In this document: positions 41,861-52,624 of the stretch, piece by piece | Position numbering within the stretch: position 1 is the stretch's first letter | How the letters are laid out: the number at the start of each line of letters is the position of its first letter | NCBI GenBank assembly: GCA_963575745.1 | Contig: CAUYUJ010003381.1 | Location: forward strand, 189,501-253,500 | DNA length: 64,000 nucleotides | Direction: 5' to 3' | Source of the DNA: Prorocentrum cordatum | Lineage: Eukaryota; Sar; Dinophyceae; Prorocentrales; Prorocentraceae | Program-made: the position numbers and the translations under genes | Notes under the pieces: model-generated | Databases searched by the model: none | Told to the model about the DNA's origin: nothing | The model's input: only the letters and a program-made list of their open reading frames with translations

Positions 41861-42322
41861 TGGCGTCTCCTTGGGAGCGCTCCTGGAGCGCTCCAGAGGC
41901 CTCCAGGCCCGTGCCCAGGAAGTCCGGCATCTCTGGCCCCCACCCTCCCGGGGACCTGCCGGGGTACTTTTCGCCCGGGGACTCCTAGGGGCCGCCCCGC
42001 GCGCGCGAACTAGAAATACTGTTTACCTGTTACCGGAGATCTCAGCACGCCCTGGCCCGTTGGGCCGGCGAATTTGTGTGTATTGATTTGTGTGTCCTGG
42101 GGCCCCTTGAGGGACGTGGCCCGATTTGTGTATTCATTTGTGTGTATTTATTTGTATTTCGTGTAGAATGTTCCTCCTGTCGAGGGACGTGGCCCGACTT
42201 GAGGCGGGGCTTCTGGATCTGAGGGCACGGGGCTCCCGACCCGCCTCGCACGCCCCGCACGCCGCGGCCGCCCCCGCCCGCGGCGTGCGGCTGCTCCCCC
42301 TGGGGGTCCCACCTCGTGTCGA
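41861..42322. other. Shared segment with 29400-29540, then GTGTGT-rich DNA
   Basis: GGGGTACTTTTCG, GCGCGCGCGAACTAGAAATA and GGAGATCT.AGCACGCC also occur at 29418-29520. At 42070-42170 there are TTTGTGTGTATT words like the right end of family P. No gene. Confidence 0.6.
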
Positions 42323-42680
42323 GTCGGGCGTGCCCCTCCACAGCAGGAAACTCCAGTACCCTGATGGTCCGCTACCGAAAATTTCCGGTAGCGCTCCGCA
42401 GAGATCGATCGCTACCGAAATACCGAAATGTAGCGCCCAATACCGGTATCAGACCGTTCTGAAATCCGCTATTTCAACGCCCTCAAACGAAGATCCGGTC
42501 GCTACCGAAATTCGGGGTGCGTCGAAATCGCTACCGAAAATTTCCGGTACCAGACCATCTGGGTAATGGTAGGAAAGTAGCCGGGGGACGATGTTTCGAC
42601 GTCTCCTGATTCTGTTTGAGTGTTTGTTTTTGTTCATTGCTTCTTCGCCCGAGATCCGCCTGCAGGAGGACGCGCCCGAC
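42323..42680. mobile_element. Family M6 element (copy 2), interrupted
   Basis: Ends GTCGGGCGTGCCCCTCCACAG and CTGCAGGAGGACGCGCCCGAC are inverted. An unrelated foldback at 42353-42569 is inserted near the left end. Confidence 0.75.
42353..42569. mobile_element. Foldback MITE with CTACCGAAAATTTCCGGTA cores
   Basis: Ends CCAGTACCCTGATGGTCCG and, inverted, CCATTACCCAGATGGTCTGG. Each is followed by the near-palindrome TACCGAAAATTTCCGGTA; further GCTACCGAAA words lie inside. AGGAAACT before and AGGAAAGT two bases after the element may be an 8-bp target duplication with one mismatch, as in hAT-type MITEs. Confidence 0.75.
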
Positions 42681-43067
42681 AGAAGCCTCGTGCCATCGAC
42701 GACTGGCGACTGCACATCGCGAGCGTCGGGCCCAAAGCGTGCCGGTGCTCCCATCCCGCCTCGCGTTCTCGGGCGGGCAGCGCCCGAAGCAAAGGGTAGT
42801 CTTGGACGTTCTCGGGCCACTTCGGGGGGATCCTGGAGATGTTTGCGTTTGTGTTGTGTCACCCAGGCCAAAACATCCCCCTTTCCAGTGTCAGCAACGA
42901 TCGTGCGCGGGGCGGGGGGCCTGGACCCCCCCCACACACACATGCTGCTGCCCGCGCATAAAGCTGTGGCGATCGTAGCGCACCCCTGCCCCGGCGTGCC
43001 CCACCCCGCCCAAGCGGTACCGTAACCTGGGCGTGGCCTTCTTTCCTCCCTCCGGATTCACGATTGT
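42681..43067. other. No gene recognised
   Basis: Unique-looking GC-rich DNA between two elements. An exon is possible but not supported. Confidence 0.35.
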
Positions 43068-43205
43068 CCTGGCGTCGCTCGGACGTGTGCATTTGTCTGT
43101 GCCTCGGCGAGGACCATCGAGGAGCATCGAGGATCATCTTGCGAAGCCTAAGCGCGCGAAGCCGACAAACATGCACGGGGCAATGGACGTCCGAGGGATG
43201 CCAGG
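43068..43205. mobile_element. Family G element (intact)
   Basis: CCTGGCGTCGCTCGGACGT and ACGTCCGAGGGATGCCAGG are inverted ends (two mismatches in 19). The interior has GCGAGGACCATCGAGGAGCA and GAAGCCGACAAACATGCACG, aligning with the copy at 40013. Confidence 0.85.
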
Positions 43206-43987
43206 TTGCTGCCAGATTACATGCAGCACAGTCTCTTGGTGTGGGGGGGGGGGGGTCGGGGGAGTCCACGGGGGTCCGCTCCCTGGAGGTGGTGCGGCTC
43301 CCCCCCCCGTGGTAGGCCGCCCCCCTTGGGGTCGGCCCGGAGGAGCGGCAAGGCTGCGCTGCCGTGGACCCGGGAGGTGGAGGGCCTGCTGACCGACCCC
43401 GACGCGGCGATCCGAGGGAGCTCGGGGTCGGTGGGGGGAAGTGCCGCGTGGAGATGCGTTGCTTCATCGATCGTGTTTCTGTATTGCTTGTGGCATAATG
43501 GGCATTCTAGCCCCCGACCCCCACCCCCGTGTAACGTAACGCCCCTCCTCTGGGTCCCCCCCCAGTGCGCTCCGGGCACTGCCGCCGTGCGCATCGTGCA
43601 CACGGCGGGGGGGAGGCTTTGCATTATACCCCGCCCCCCCCGGCCCTCTCCCCCCTATAATGCCTACCATAGCCGAGAAATAAAGAAACGCACTCCAGAA
43701 ATAATCTCGAGCACCCAGAGAGGTATCGAAGCAGTGTTTGCCTGGCACGCCAGCGAAGTGTCGAACGAGTATCGCCTCTCAGGGTCCGACACGTGAATAC
43801 CTTCAGCTCTGGTACTTTCTTGGTGCTCGAAAGTTGTTCTGGTGGTCCAGGCTGAAGTAGGTCGGACCATCATAAATGTTGCTCTTCTCCCTCGGTGTAA
43901 AGGTCGATTTGCATCCTTCTCCTCCTCGCCGTCGCTCGCCTCCTCGCCCTGCTCCCGAAGCAAAAACAAGGCGGCATACACATAACC
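43206..43987. other. Intron-like DNA with one possible HEAT-like fragment
   Basis: At 43375-43430 the plus frame reads REVEGLLTDPDAAIRG, reminiscent of a HEAT helix pair, but without a clear exon structure. GCGGCGATCCGAGGGAGCTC here is repeated with one change at 44135. G and C homopolymer runs are frequent (43240, 43300, 43560, 43640). Confidence 0.35.
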
Positions 43988-44155
43988 AGACCTCCCGGAT
44001 GGGATCGATGTAGACGGGGTACGAGGACCGCGCCGCATCGCCGACGCATCGGCGATGCGGCTCGATGCGGAGCCCGATCTTCTCCACGGCGGCGTCGCCG
44101 ATGCATCGCCGACGTCGCCGAAGTGAATCGCCGATGCGGTGATCCGAGGGAGCTC
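43988..44155. mobile_element. Foldback element, family F (copy C)
   Basis: Starts AGACCTCCCGGATGGGATCG and carries GCGCCGCATCGCCGACGCAT, GCGATGCGGCTCGATGCGG and CGCCGATGCATCGCCGACG. The right end is not inverted with the left; it passes into GATCCGAGGGAGCTCGG. Confidence 0.6.
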
Positions 44156-45092
44156 GGCCGTCGGAGAAGAGGCGCGTCGGCGTGCGGAGGGCGGTATGCG
44201 AGGAAGTGCTCCGCGAGCGGGGGCGCCTCTGACGCAGGGCGGCTGGAAAGACTACAGATCCACCTGCCACCGCAGGGAGTAATCGTTCCAGCCGCCCTGG
44301 GACAGGCGTCCCCGATCGCGGAATGTGTAATTCTATGCTTTTCCTTCGCCCGCTCAAATTCGGCGTAGGAGAGGATCGGCTCCCTCATCCTCGCCGTCGC
44401 CTCCCTCCTCGCCCTTCTGCTTCCCTCGAAGGATAAGATCATGCACATTGCGTGCAGTAGTGGGCGATATCCTCTCCTCGTCTTTTATACTCAACGTTTG
44501 CTAAACAACCCGTCTGTTGAGTTGGACGGATATGAATCACATCTCTGTGTTCTATTAAGCGGTGCCGCACCTGCGACAATGAATGCCTCCACCATAGGCA
44601 TCAGTGAGACAGTCCATTCAGACATTGTTGAGACACCTTTTGTCATAATTTGAAGTACGTAGACATTACGAGGGACAGGTAAGAGGACAGCAATGTCTAT
44701 ACTATCTAGTAACACCTATTCCATACATCATCAGTACATAGACTCCTGAACTATATACACGCGAGGCCTTTGGAAGCCATGACGACGCCATTGCGACATA
44801 AGTATACGCAAGGCGATATGTGGCGGATTATCCTTCCCTCTAGAGCGTTGTGGTATCCACTCCTCCTTCTGGCATCCTCCTCCTCATGCCTCCTCCTCGT
44901 CCTCATCATCATCCTCTTCCTTCCTCCTCTTCATCCTTGTCGCGGCTCCCTGGGGGACTTCCAACTGCTACTGTCGCCACTTTCGTGGGCTCTTCGGAGG
45001 TCCAGCGGAGTGGGGTTGTACGCGCACGCAGGCGAGACCTCACGGCTCCCTGGGAAATGGTTGTTTCTTGTTTTGGAACCCGGCAGAACCAC
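44156..45092. other. No gene recognised
   Basis: A small foldback at 44234-44299 has ends CAGGGCGGCTGGAA and TTCCAGCCGCCCTG. AT-richer unique DNA follows (44430-44830), then TCC-rich DNA (44870-44940). No exon is supported. Confidence 0.4.
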
Positions 45093-45172
45093 ACAAAAAA
45101 AACGCACCCCCAGCCAGGACCCCCTAAATCACCAGATCGGGTGAGGGGGTCCTGTTGGGGGTGGGGGTGCGT
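45093..45172. repeat. Small GC foldback
   Basis: CGCACCCCCAGCCAGGACCCCC is inverted as GGGGGTCCTGTTGGGGGTGG... to GGTGCG about 40 bp further on. Confidence 0.6.
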
Positions 45173-45403
45173 TGTGCTGTCCTCGACGAATCAGGGCATA
45201 ATTTTGTAAGTCCGCTCGACATCGGCGCTGGGGCCCCTCCTGAGGCCCCGTCGGGCCAGCTTTTTACCCTGGCTCGAGATTTGAGGGGGGAGGGGTCTGA
45301 AAAGAGCCCGAATGGGGCTGAGAGCGACGAGCGGGCAAAATTTGGCCCTCGATTTTTGCTGCCTCGACTGGTATTCATATGTCCGTCTCTGGTGGGTAAC
45401 TCT

Positions 45404-45585
45404 AGACCTCCCAGATGGGGTCCGAGTAGATGAGGGTCGAAGGATCGCGCTTCCGATGCATCGGCGATGCGGCTCGATGTGGAGCCCGATTCTCTCCAAG
45501 CCGACGTCGCCAGTGCATCGGCGGTGCACTGGCGATGCGGCGCGATCCTCCAGCACCATCCACTCGGACTCCATTTGGGAGGTCT
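45404..45585. mobile_element. Foldback element, family F (copy D, best preserved)
   Basis: AGACCTCCCAGATGGGGTCC continuing GAGTAGATG at the left is inverted at the right (AGACCTCCCAAATGGAGTCC continuing GAGTGGATGG). Inside are the palindromes CCGATGCATCGG and GCAGTGCATCGGCGGTGCACTG-like pair and GATGCGGCTCGATG. 182 bp, non-coding. Confidence 0.85.
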
Positions 45586-45869
45586 CCCCATGACCGTCGC
45601 TGGTGATCGCCCCTTGCATTATGCCGGTTGTGCGCGGGATCGGATGCAATTTTCACATGTCGCATTGGCCTCACTGTGTTGCTGGGATGTCTTATCTCCT
45701 TTTCCTCCTAAACAAACATGTGCTTTGCTTTTTGACGAGCGGGGACAGGCGCGACGCGCAGCCGCGTGCGCCCGGCGAGGCACTCGTCAGTCCGGGGCCT
45801 TCGGGAGCTCCGCGAGCCGCTGCGCAGCGATGTGAGCAAAGTCGGCCCCAGAGCCCCCAGCGAAGCGTA

Positions 45870-46084
45870 CAGTCAACCCGCATAGTAAGGATGGGCGACC
45901 TTCCCAAGGGTACCCTTGTATCCTGTCCTCCTCGATCAATCCTTGGCCACTTTCGTTGGCCGCGCCCCGCTCGGAAAGCTTCGAAATGGACGTCCAAGGC
46001 TTCGAAAAGCGTCGTTGGCCGCGCCCCGCTCGAAACGCTTCGAAAAGCATCCTTATCGCGCATCCTCACTATACGGGCTGTCTG
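45870..46084 (+). mobile_element. MITE, family M2 (best copy)
   Basis: TA at 45868-45869 and 46085-46086. Ends are CAGTCAACCCGCATAGTAAG and, inverted, CAGACAGCCCGTATAGTGAG. The body contains a duplicated CGTTGGCCGCGCCCCGCTCG block. Partial copies at 34490 (minus), 55031 and 62510. The TA sites and CAG ends suggest a Tc1/mariner-type MITE. Confidence 0.88.
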
Positions 46085-46264
46085 TAAGTCACATCGCAGG
46101 AGCGTCACCTGGCGACGTCGTTCGCGCCTCGCGGTTCGGCTCCCACTCCCTCCTCGTGCTCCCCTTCTCTCCCGCGGGGCCGCGCGAGAGCTCGGAGTGC
46201 TTCGCGCAGCGCGGAGCGCGAAGTGGGGCGCCCTTGCTCCCTCCCCCAGCGCAAAACTGCGCGC

Positions 46265-46373
46265 CTCCTCCTCCTCCTCCTCCTCCTCCTCCTCCTCCTC
46301 CTCCTCCTCCTCCTCCTCCTCCTCCTCCTCCTCCTCCTCCTCCTCCTCCTCCTCCTCCTCCCTCCTCCTCCTC
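46265..46373. repeat. (CTC)n tract at an exon acceptor
   Basis: About 100 bp of uninterrupted CTC, leading directly into the HEAT exon. Confidence 0.9.
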
Positions 46374-46374
46374 G

Positions 46375-46568
46375 TCGCTGGCGAGGAACGCCGCGAGGGC
46401 GCTCGGGAAGATCGCGGAGGCGGCCGCGTCGGGCGGCCGCGCCTCCCGCGCCGAGGCGCTCGCGGGCGGGGTGGCCCGGCTGCTGGGGGACGCCGACGCG
46501 TCCGTGCGCGCGGCCGCCGCGGAGGCGCTCGGCGACGCGGGGGAGCTCGTCGGGCGGAAGTCTGCGGG
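46375..46568 (+). CDS. HEAT-repeat exon
   Basis: LARNAARALGKIAEAAASGG, then ALAGGVARLLGDADASV and RAAAAEALGDAGE: two consecutive HEAT-type helix pairs with the regular Ala-Leu-Gly pattern. The 5' end abuts the CTC tract. Part of it (from SVRAAAAEALGDAGE) is duplicated at 46939-47000. Probably one exon of a large HEAT-repeat scaffold gene. Confidence 0.65.
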
Positions 46569-46766
46569 CAGGGTTCTGCGGAGGAGGAGGAGGAGGGTGC
46601 CCATCTATGCTGCCCTCCGCCCTTTTCTCGCTGCTCGGTTTGCCTCCTCCGGGGAGGCCCTCGTCGCCACCACCGCTGGATTCGTCTCGGGATTCTGGTC
46701 AGAGCGCACCCTGGGAGAGCTCCAGGGGAGCTCGTCGGGCGGAAATCTGCGGGCAGGGTTTTGTCA

Positions 46767-46929
46767 CCACCCACCAAACCACCCCAGCCCAACCCGAAGG
46801 CCTCAGATTTACCCTCGGTTTCTAGTGGGGGGGGGGTCGGGGAGCATCGAACAAACACAGATGGAACCCGTACCCCCCCCAACCCGAAATTCGGGTCTTC
46901 GGGTTGGGTTGGGGTGGTCTGGTAGGTAG
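46767..46929. mobile_element. Foldback element, family L (copy 1)
   Basis: CCACCCACCAAACCACCCCA then GCCCAACCCGAAG, inverted at the right as CTTCGGGTTGGGTTGGGGTG then GTCTGGTAGGTAG. ACCCGAAATTCGGGT forms a second small palindrome inside. Confidence 0.8.
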
Positions 46930-47340
46930 TCCGTTGCGTCCGTGCGCGCGGCCGCCGCGGAGGCGCTCGGCGACGCGGGGGAGCTCGTCGGGCGGAAATC
47001 TGCGAAGGAGGAGGAGGAGGAGGAGGAGGAGGAGGAGGAGGAGGAGGAGGAGGGGGAGGACCCCCTCCCCCTCCAGCTTCTGGTGGCGGTGGTCGAGAGG
47101 GGGGCCCCTCGAGGCCGTGGGGGCGCGGGCAGGGTTCTGCGGAGAAGGAGGAGGAGGGTGCCCATCTGTGCTGCCCTCCGCCCCTTCTCGCCGCTCGGTT
47201 TTCCTCCTCCGGGGAGGCCCTCGTCGCCACCACCGCTGGATTCGTCTCGGGATTCTGGTCAGAGCGCACCCTGGGAGAGCTCCAGGGGAGCTCGTCGGGC
47301 GGAAATCTGGGGGCAGGGTTCTGCGGGCAGGGTTTTGTCA

Positions 47341-47501
47341 CCACCCACCACACCACTCCAGCCCAACCCGAAGGCTCAGATTTACCCTCGATTTCTAGTG
47401 GGGGGGGGTCCGGGAGCATCGAAAAAATACGTGTGGAACCCGTACCCCCCCCAACCCGAAATTCGAGTCTTCGGGTTGGGTTGGGGTGGTCTGGTAGGTA
47501 G
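47341..47501. mobile_element. Foldback element, family L (copy 2)
   Basis: Near-identical to 46767-46929; it was carried along by the segmental duplication. Confidence 0.8.
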
Positions 47502-47537
47502 TCATTTGCGAGGGAGGAGCAGGTGCCCACACCGCTA

Positions 47538-47701
47538 CAGTGCCGTTTTCAATACACGCTCCGCGTGCGGATCACGTATTCAAAAAATGCAAGGATGTAG
47601 TATTAAAAACAACGATGAGTTCATGCATCAATTTATTGATAAGTTCATCATGTATTAAACATCCTATAGTTTAAACATCTTATGTATTAAAAACTGCCCT
47701 G
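47538..47701. mobile_element. MITE, family M3 (copy 1)
   Basis: TA on both sides (47536, 47702). Ends CAGTGCCGTTTTCAATACA and, inverted, CAGGGCAGTTTTTAATACA. AT-rich interior. Its low GC stands out from the surroundings. Confidence 0.85.
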
Positions 47702-48189
47702 TACCCTCCGCCCGTTCTCCTCGGTTGCCTCCTCCCGGGAGGCCCTCGTCGCCACCACCGCTGGATTCGTCTCGGGATTCTGGTCAGAGCGCACCCTGGG
47801 AGAGCTCCAGGGACTCCAGGGAGTAGAGGTATCCGTGCCTCTTGGGGTTTCTCTCGGATCTGCAACCACGGGACTGTTCATCACGTTCGTTTTGGGGGGT
47901 CGTCCCCCCCGCCTCCACCCCCCTCCCCGTTGTAACGGTGCCGACCGTACGCTGAGGGGTATGCCGATTCCCCTACAGGCATGGCGCGGTTCTCACAGGC
48001 ATGGTTTGGTTTTGACAGGCATGCGTTGGTGTCCACAAGCGTGATGTGGCACTCGCAGGCGCAAGGGGGGCTAGCGCCGATCCCAGGAATTCGCGCGGAG
48101 CTCCGGAAGCCTATGTTCATGTTTGTGCCCAACCATTCAGTTGTGCTGGGTCCTCATTTTGACGAGACAGCACCTCGCGACGCTCCCAA
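47702..48189. other. No gene recognised
   Basis: Contains another copy of the CTGGATTCGTCTCGGGATTC block (47761). Repeated ACAGGCATG and GGTTT words lie at 47975-48040. No exon is supported. Confidence 0.4.
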
Positions 48190-48680
48190 CTCGTTCTCCT
48201 GATCCACCGAAGGTCCCAGTCGTGAGGTTCGAATGGCAGCGCCGCCCCATTTTGCTGCACCCCTCACGCGGTTCTTGGCCCCATTGGGGAGCTCCACCGA
48301 AGGTCCCAGTGGCAGGGTTCGCACGGCGGCGCCGCCTCATTTTTGGGGCACCCCTCACACGGTTCCTGGCCCCATGGGGAGCTCAATCGAGGGCCCCAGT
48401 GGTTGGGGGTGTCGCATCGCGACGCCGCCCCATTTTGGCGCACCCCTCGAACTGTTTGTGGTTTCATAGGGAGCCCCACCGCCCCAGTGGCGAGGTTCGC
48501 ATGGCAGCGCCGCCTCATGTGACGCACCCCTCAAACGCTTCGTGGTTTCATTGCGAGTTCCACCGACCGCCCCAGTGGCAGGGTTCGCATGGCGGTGCCG
48601 CCGGAATTCTGGCGCACCCCTCGCACGGCCAGAGGCTTCAGAGGGAGCTCCACCGAAGGCCCCAGTGGAAAATTCAGGCC
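48190..48680. repeat. About 90-bp minisatellite, five copies
   Basis: Units with GGTTCGCATGGCGGCGCCGC, CATTTTGGCGCACCCCTC and GGAGCTCCACCGAAGGCCCC begin near 48227, 48318, 48409, 48495 and 48585. The last units match the array at 49640. Confidence 0.9.
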
Positions 48681-48689
48681 CTCACGCGA

Positions 48690-49400
48690 TCGCACGGCTG
48701 CCGTCGTCGTCGGGGGTGTCTTCGGGGGCCTGGTCCGACGATGACGGCGCCGAAAGGGGCCATCAGTGCTGCAGAGGCCGCCGTCCCTGTGGACGTGGCC
48801 GTCTGTGCGCGGCGCAGGGCGCTGGGGCACCTCCAGTGCTCCGCGGGCGCCCTTCGCGCGCGCGGCGGTGGCCTCGGCGGCACCTCGGCCGAGGCGCGCC
48901 CTGCGCCCGCCGAGGCCGGCTGCCCCCTTTCGGCCGAGGAGCCGGGCGAGGGCGGCCGGGAGGGGCCCGACGGAGGCGGAGCGCTGCGCGGCGGCGCCGT
49001 CGGCGCGCCCGCCGTGTGGGCAGGCGGGCCCTGGCAGCGCGGCGAGGCGGCGCTCGACGGGCCCGGCGCGGCTCCCTCGGGCGAGTCTTCGACGAGCTCA
49101 GCGACTCCTGGGCCGGCGCCGCGCAGCGGCGGCGGCGGGGCGCGGGGCAGCAGCGGCAGCGGCAGGCCGCGGCAGCGTTCACGGCGGGGGTGGCGGCGGA
49201 GCCAGCGGCGGCGCCCGCGGGAACGGCGCTTGCAGCTGGCGGAGCTGCGGCCTCCAGCTCCGAGGAGGTCTGCGCCCCACCGCGGACGGCCTCCCCCGCT
49301 AGGCGTCGAGTCTGGCCACGAGCAGCAGCTCAGCGACGAGCGCCAGCGCAGGCTGGAGTCCGCGGGCTGGCGAGCGGTCCGCGCCACTTCGGTGAGTGCG
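48690..49400 (+). other. Possible GC-rich coding exon between two repeat arrays
   Basis: Very GC-rich, open in several frames. In the frame from 48738 it ends with HEQQLSDERQRRLESAGWRA before GTGAGTG, which looks like a coding end with a donor. No family recognised. Compositional artefact is possible. Confidence 0.3.
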
Positions 49401-49629
49401 CCTACGGGGTCAGCACCCGCGCCACCCCTACCCTTCGCGGCGAGCCTCTAGGGGGAGCAAGCGGCGGTGTGCCCCTCGCCCTAGGCGGGGGCGACTACGC
49501 CGCTCGCCCTCGTCGTCTTGCGCGTTCGGGGTCATGGGCGGCCTGGGTTTCCCCCACTCGCCGCGCTGCGAGGGTCGCTGGAAGCGCGGAGCGGCAGGCC
49601 GCGTGCCGTCAGCATGGTCGTGGAAACAA

Positions 49630-49697
49630 AAACAGTGGCAGGGTTCGCATGGCGGTGCCGCCCCATTCGGGCGAACCCCTCGAACGGTTCGTGGCCC

Positions 49698-49734
<37 letters not shown>

Positions 49735-49930
49735 CTCCACCGCAGGGGACCCAGCGGAGAGGTTCGCATGGCAGCGCCGCCCCATGTGGCGCACCCCTCA
49801 AACGCTTCGTGGTTTCATTGGGAGACCCACCCGTAGCCCCAGTGGCAGGCTTCGCATGGCGTTGCCGCGTGAATTCTGGCGCACCCCTCACACGGCCATT
49901 GGCTTCAGAGGTAGCTCCACCGAACGCGGT
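49630..49930. repeat. About 90-bp minisatellite, three further copies
   Basis: Same unit as 48190-48680 (49640, 49762, 49850), with a (GA)n run at 49702. Order and variants match the last three units of the first array, so the two arrays are split parts or duplicates of each other. Confidence 0.9.
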
Positions 49931-50864
49931 GGCACAACGCGGAGTTCAAAACTGCATGTGGTTGAGTCTTTCGTCCGGACAATTCGCATTTCTCCAGACA
50001 GGCTAGATGTTCCGCGTCTCAGGTTTTAGGCGCCGCTTCCCCGTTGTGAATGAAGCAAACCGCTCCACCGTTTGGCGGACACGAGGGGCAGCGATGGCCC
50101 CTGAAAACATTTGCGGGGGAGCGGGGGGGGGGGAACGTGGTGGGCGAACGTGCTGGGGCGAAAGCACTTGGGGAGGGCCGAGAGGTGCGGGCTCGGAGGA
50201 TGCGTAATGCTGGGGGCGATACAGAGGGGAGCGGCGAGGGCTGCCACAATAGGAGCGAGCCCCTTAGTGCCCTGCGAGGGGCCCGGTCGGGCCCAGGAGG
50301 GGGGCCTTCGGGGCCGTATCGCCCCCCCCCCAGTAATGCGCGTCCAGGGACGGGTCGTGGCGAACAAGCACGGGCGAACGGACTGTGGCGAGAGCCGGGG
50401 GCTCGGAGGGCGCCGGCTGCGCGCCCCACTCCAGCACTGGCCAGGCACATCCCTGGCGCAGGGTTGGCGCATGCGTTGCCCTGGCTAGGCCGGGAGCGCG
50501 CACGCAGCTGGCACACGGGTTCAGAACAGCCCAAGCCCTGGGAGGGCTGCCTTGATGCCATCCGTGGTCGGGCTCTCCGCCCTGGAGTGCTCTTCGCTCG
50601 CGCGTCTCTCCGAGACCGTCTCGCCGTCGGGCGACGGCCCTTCTCCGCAGCGGGCTCGTGCTCTCGACCCGCGCTCTCGTGGCCGCGCGGCGACGGCATC
50701 CGTGCGCCCGCGGCTGCCGAGGGGGCCCCACGCGGGGCGCACACGGCGGGCCCGCGCCCCCCCCACCCCGACGCGCCGCGGGAAGCGCACCGACGGGCCC
50801 GCGCTGCGTGGAAGAAGCACGGCCGCTGCCGTGGCCCAGGGCTTCGAGTCCGCCTCCTGGTCGC
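49931..50864. other. No gene recognised
   Basis: GC-rich, open in several frames on both strands. Homopolymer G/C runs at 50120 and 50320. No conserved protein features are visible. Confidence 0.35.
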
Positions 50865-51060
50865 AGGCCTAGAGGTTGACACCAGCACCAATATCGGCGG
50901 TGTGCCTCCATCGAGGGAGGAAGATCCCGGTCTCGGTGACGGTGGTGATATTCTGGCTTCGACGGTGGCCGAACTATTGCCACCGACACCGACATCTAGG
51001 ATCCCCTTCCCCCTGTGAAGGCAACCCCCTGGGTTGGTGTTGGTGCCCATTTCCAGGCCT
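50865..51060. mobile_element. Foldback element with CACCARCACCAA ends
   Basis: AGGCCTAGAGGTTGACACCA then GCACCAA at the left is inverted at the right (AGGCCTGGAAATGGGCACCA then ACACCAA). The arms continue with CCTCCATCG / CCTTCACAG and GATCC. Confidence 0.7.
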
Positions 51061-52464
51061 CCGACCTGGGCCCAGGATCGGCCTGGCCCGGGTCGGCGCA
51101 TGCAGGCGCGGGGGCGTGCAAGAAGGGGGGGAGGAGGACCAGGGGGGGGGGGCTGATATCGCTGCGGGGGACACTCGAAGTGTCCGAGATGTCGTGGCCC
51201 GCTTTGGCGGAGGCGGGGGGTCATCCGTCACCACCGCCGGGGGGAGCGATTTTCGGGGACCTCCGAAGGCGGCGCACGTGGTTTCGAACCGGACCCCCAA
51301 ACGTTCATGCTCTCACCACCTGCCGAGCTCCCAGATGATCGATCCCTCGGGCGGTGGCCATGGAGCATTCCCCGCCTCGCGTTCTCTTTTCGGCAAGCCC
51401 CTTGAGCCCCCCCCCCTCCTCCTCCTCCTCCTCCTCCTCCTCCTCCTCCTCCTCCTCCTCCTCCTCCTCCTCCTCCTCCTCCTCCTCCTCGTCCTCCTCC
51501 TCGTCCTCCTCCTGTCCTCGCCGGGGGCGTGTTCCGACCAGCATCTCGAGGCGGATCCCGCGTCAGTGACAAGGAGTTCCCAGGAGGCCTCGCAGGAGCG
51601 AAGCGCGTCCCTGAGCCTCGAACTCCAAACCTTGAACCGCTGGCCCTTCTCTCTCTCAGCACGCCCCCCCACGCCCCCTCGGCCACCCTCCCTCCGCTCT
51701 GTCTATCAGCAGCCCGCAGGGGTCTGGTTGACCCAAAAGAGGGGGTCCACAGAAAAGAGGGTGGTGCAATAGGTTTGTTGCAGTAGATTTGTGGGTTGCA
51801 CCAGATTTGGGGCGTGCAGTACATTCGGGAGCGCACATGTATTGCTGGATGTTCGCGCGCAGTACACTCATTATTGCGACACAACGCAGTACCATTCTCC
51901 AGCGCTGTGTGTCGGTAATACAAATGCCCCACATCTATTGCGCCACCCCCTGTAAGCTGGACCCCCTCTGGGGTCAGCCACGAGGGAGCCCAGGGGCACG
52001 CGCCCCTCTCCGCCGTCTATCCTCCTCTCCCCTCCCGTCTGCACCGCGCCCGCCGCCCTCGCACGCGCCCGCCCGCCCTGGCAGGCGCCCAGGGCGGCCG
52101 GAGGAGCGGCCCTCGCAGCCTTCCTCCTCCCCCCTCGGCGTGTCGGTCGGGGGCTGCGGCCCGCAACGCCCGAGGGAGCTCCTCGAGAGCCCCTCCCCCC
52201 GCTCCCCCCCCCTCGGCCGCGCGCGTGCCTCGGGGCGCCGTGATGCCCCCGCCTCCCCCGTCACCGGCTTGAGGCACATGCCCCTATTCCTGCGTGTTGG
52301 CCTCGGCTCGCCTCGATGCCGACCTCGAGGTCGGTTTCCGAGGGCACACCCCTAAGAGACTGTCCTCGCTTGCTGCCCGCCCATCCTCGGGGTAGGGACA
52401 GGTTCGAGGCCGGTTGCCCCGTGCGGCGCGCCCGAGCAGCCCGCGCGCCCCGCCCCATCCGCAG
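51061..52464. other. Intron-like DNA with a (CTC)n tract
   Basis: (CTC)n at 51413-51510. 51760-51900 has repeated TTGCAGTAGATT and TTGCACCAGATT words. Unclassified GC-rich DNA follows. No convincing exon. Confidence 0.45.
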
Positions 52465-52545
52465 GAGCCGGCGGCCGCGCACGCCGCGGCGGCCTCGGGG
52501 CTGCTAGGGGACCCGAGCCCGGAGGCGCGCTCGCGCGGCGAGGGG
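52465..52545 (+). CDS. Possible HEAT-like exon fragment
   Basis: After CCATCCGCAG: EPAAAHAAAASGLLGDPSPE, matching the A-helix and loop of a HEAT unit (GLLGDPSPEAR). Short, with an uncertain donor. Confidence 0.35.
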
Positions 52546-52624
52546 CCGAGGGGAGGCCGGGGGCGGGCAGCAGGCACGCAGAGAGGCGCCCAGCACGCGA
52601 CGGAGATCTCGAGGCCTCGAATCC

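Larger units (their letters stand above)
46501..47501. repeat. Segmental tandem duplication including part of a HEAT exon
   Basis: 46501-46930 (end of the HEAT exon, CCCATCT...GCTGCCCTCC, CTGGATTCGTCTCGGGATTC and the L element) is repeated at 46939-47501. The second copy has about 130 bp of GGA and CCCCTCC sequence added after the exon part. The CTGGATTCGTCTCGGGATTC block also occurs at 47760 and, changed, at 53535. Confidence 0.85.

Noticed and set aside
45692-47530. 612-codon minus-strand frame
   Set aside because: Runs through the (CTC)n tract and duplicated intron DNA opposite a HEAT exon; Pro/Arg/Glu composition only.
48241-48430. SL-like CCATTTTGG words in the 90-bp minisatellite
   Set aside because: Only the CCATTTTG core matches; flanking bases do not fit DinoSL, and the word is part of every repeat unit.
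50050-51018. 322-codon plus-strand frame
   Set aside because: Open because of high GC; no conserved segments, and it runs into a foldback element.
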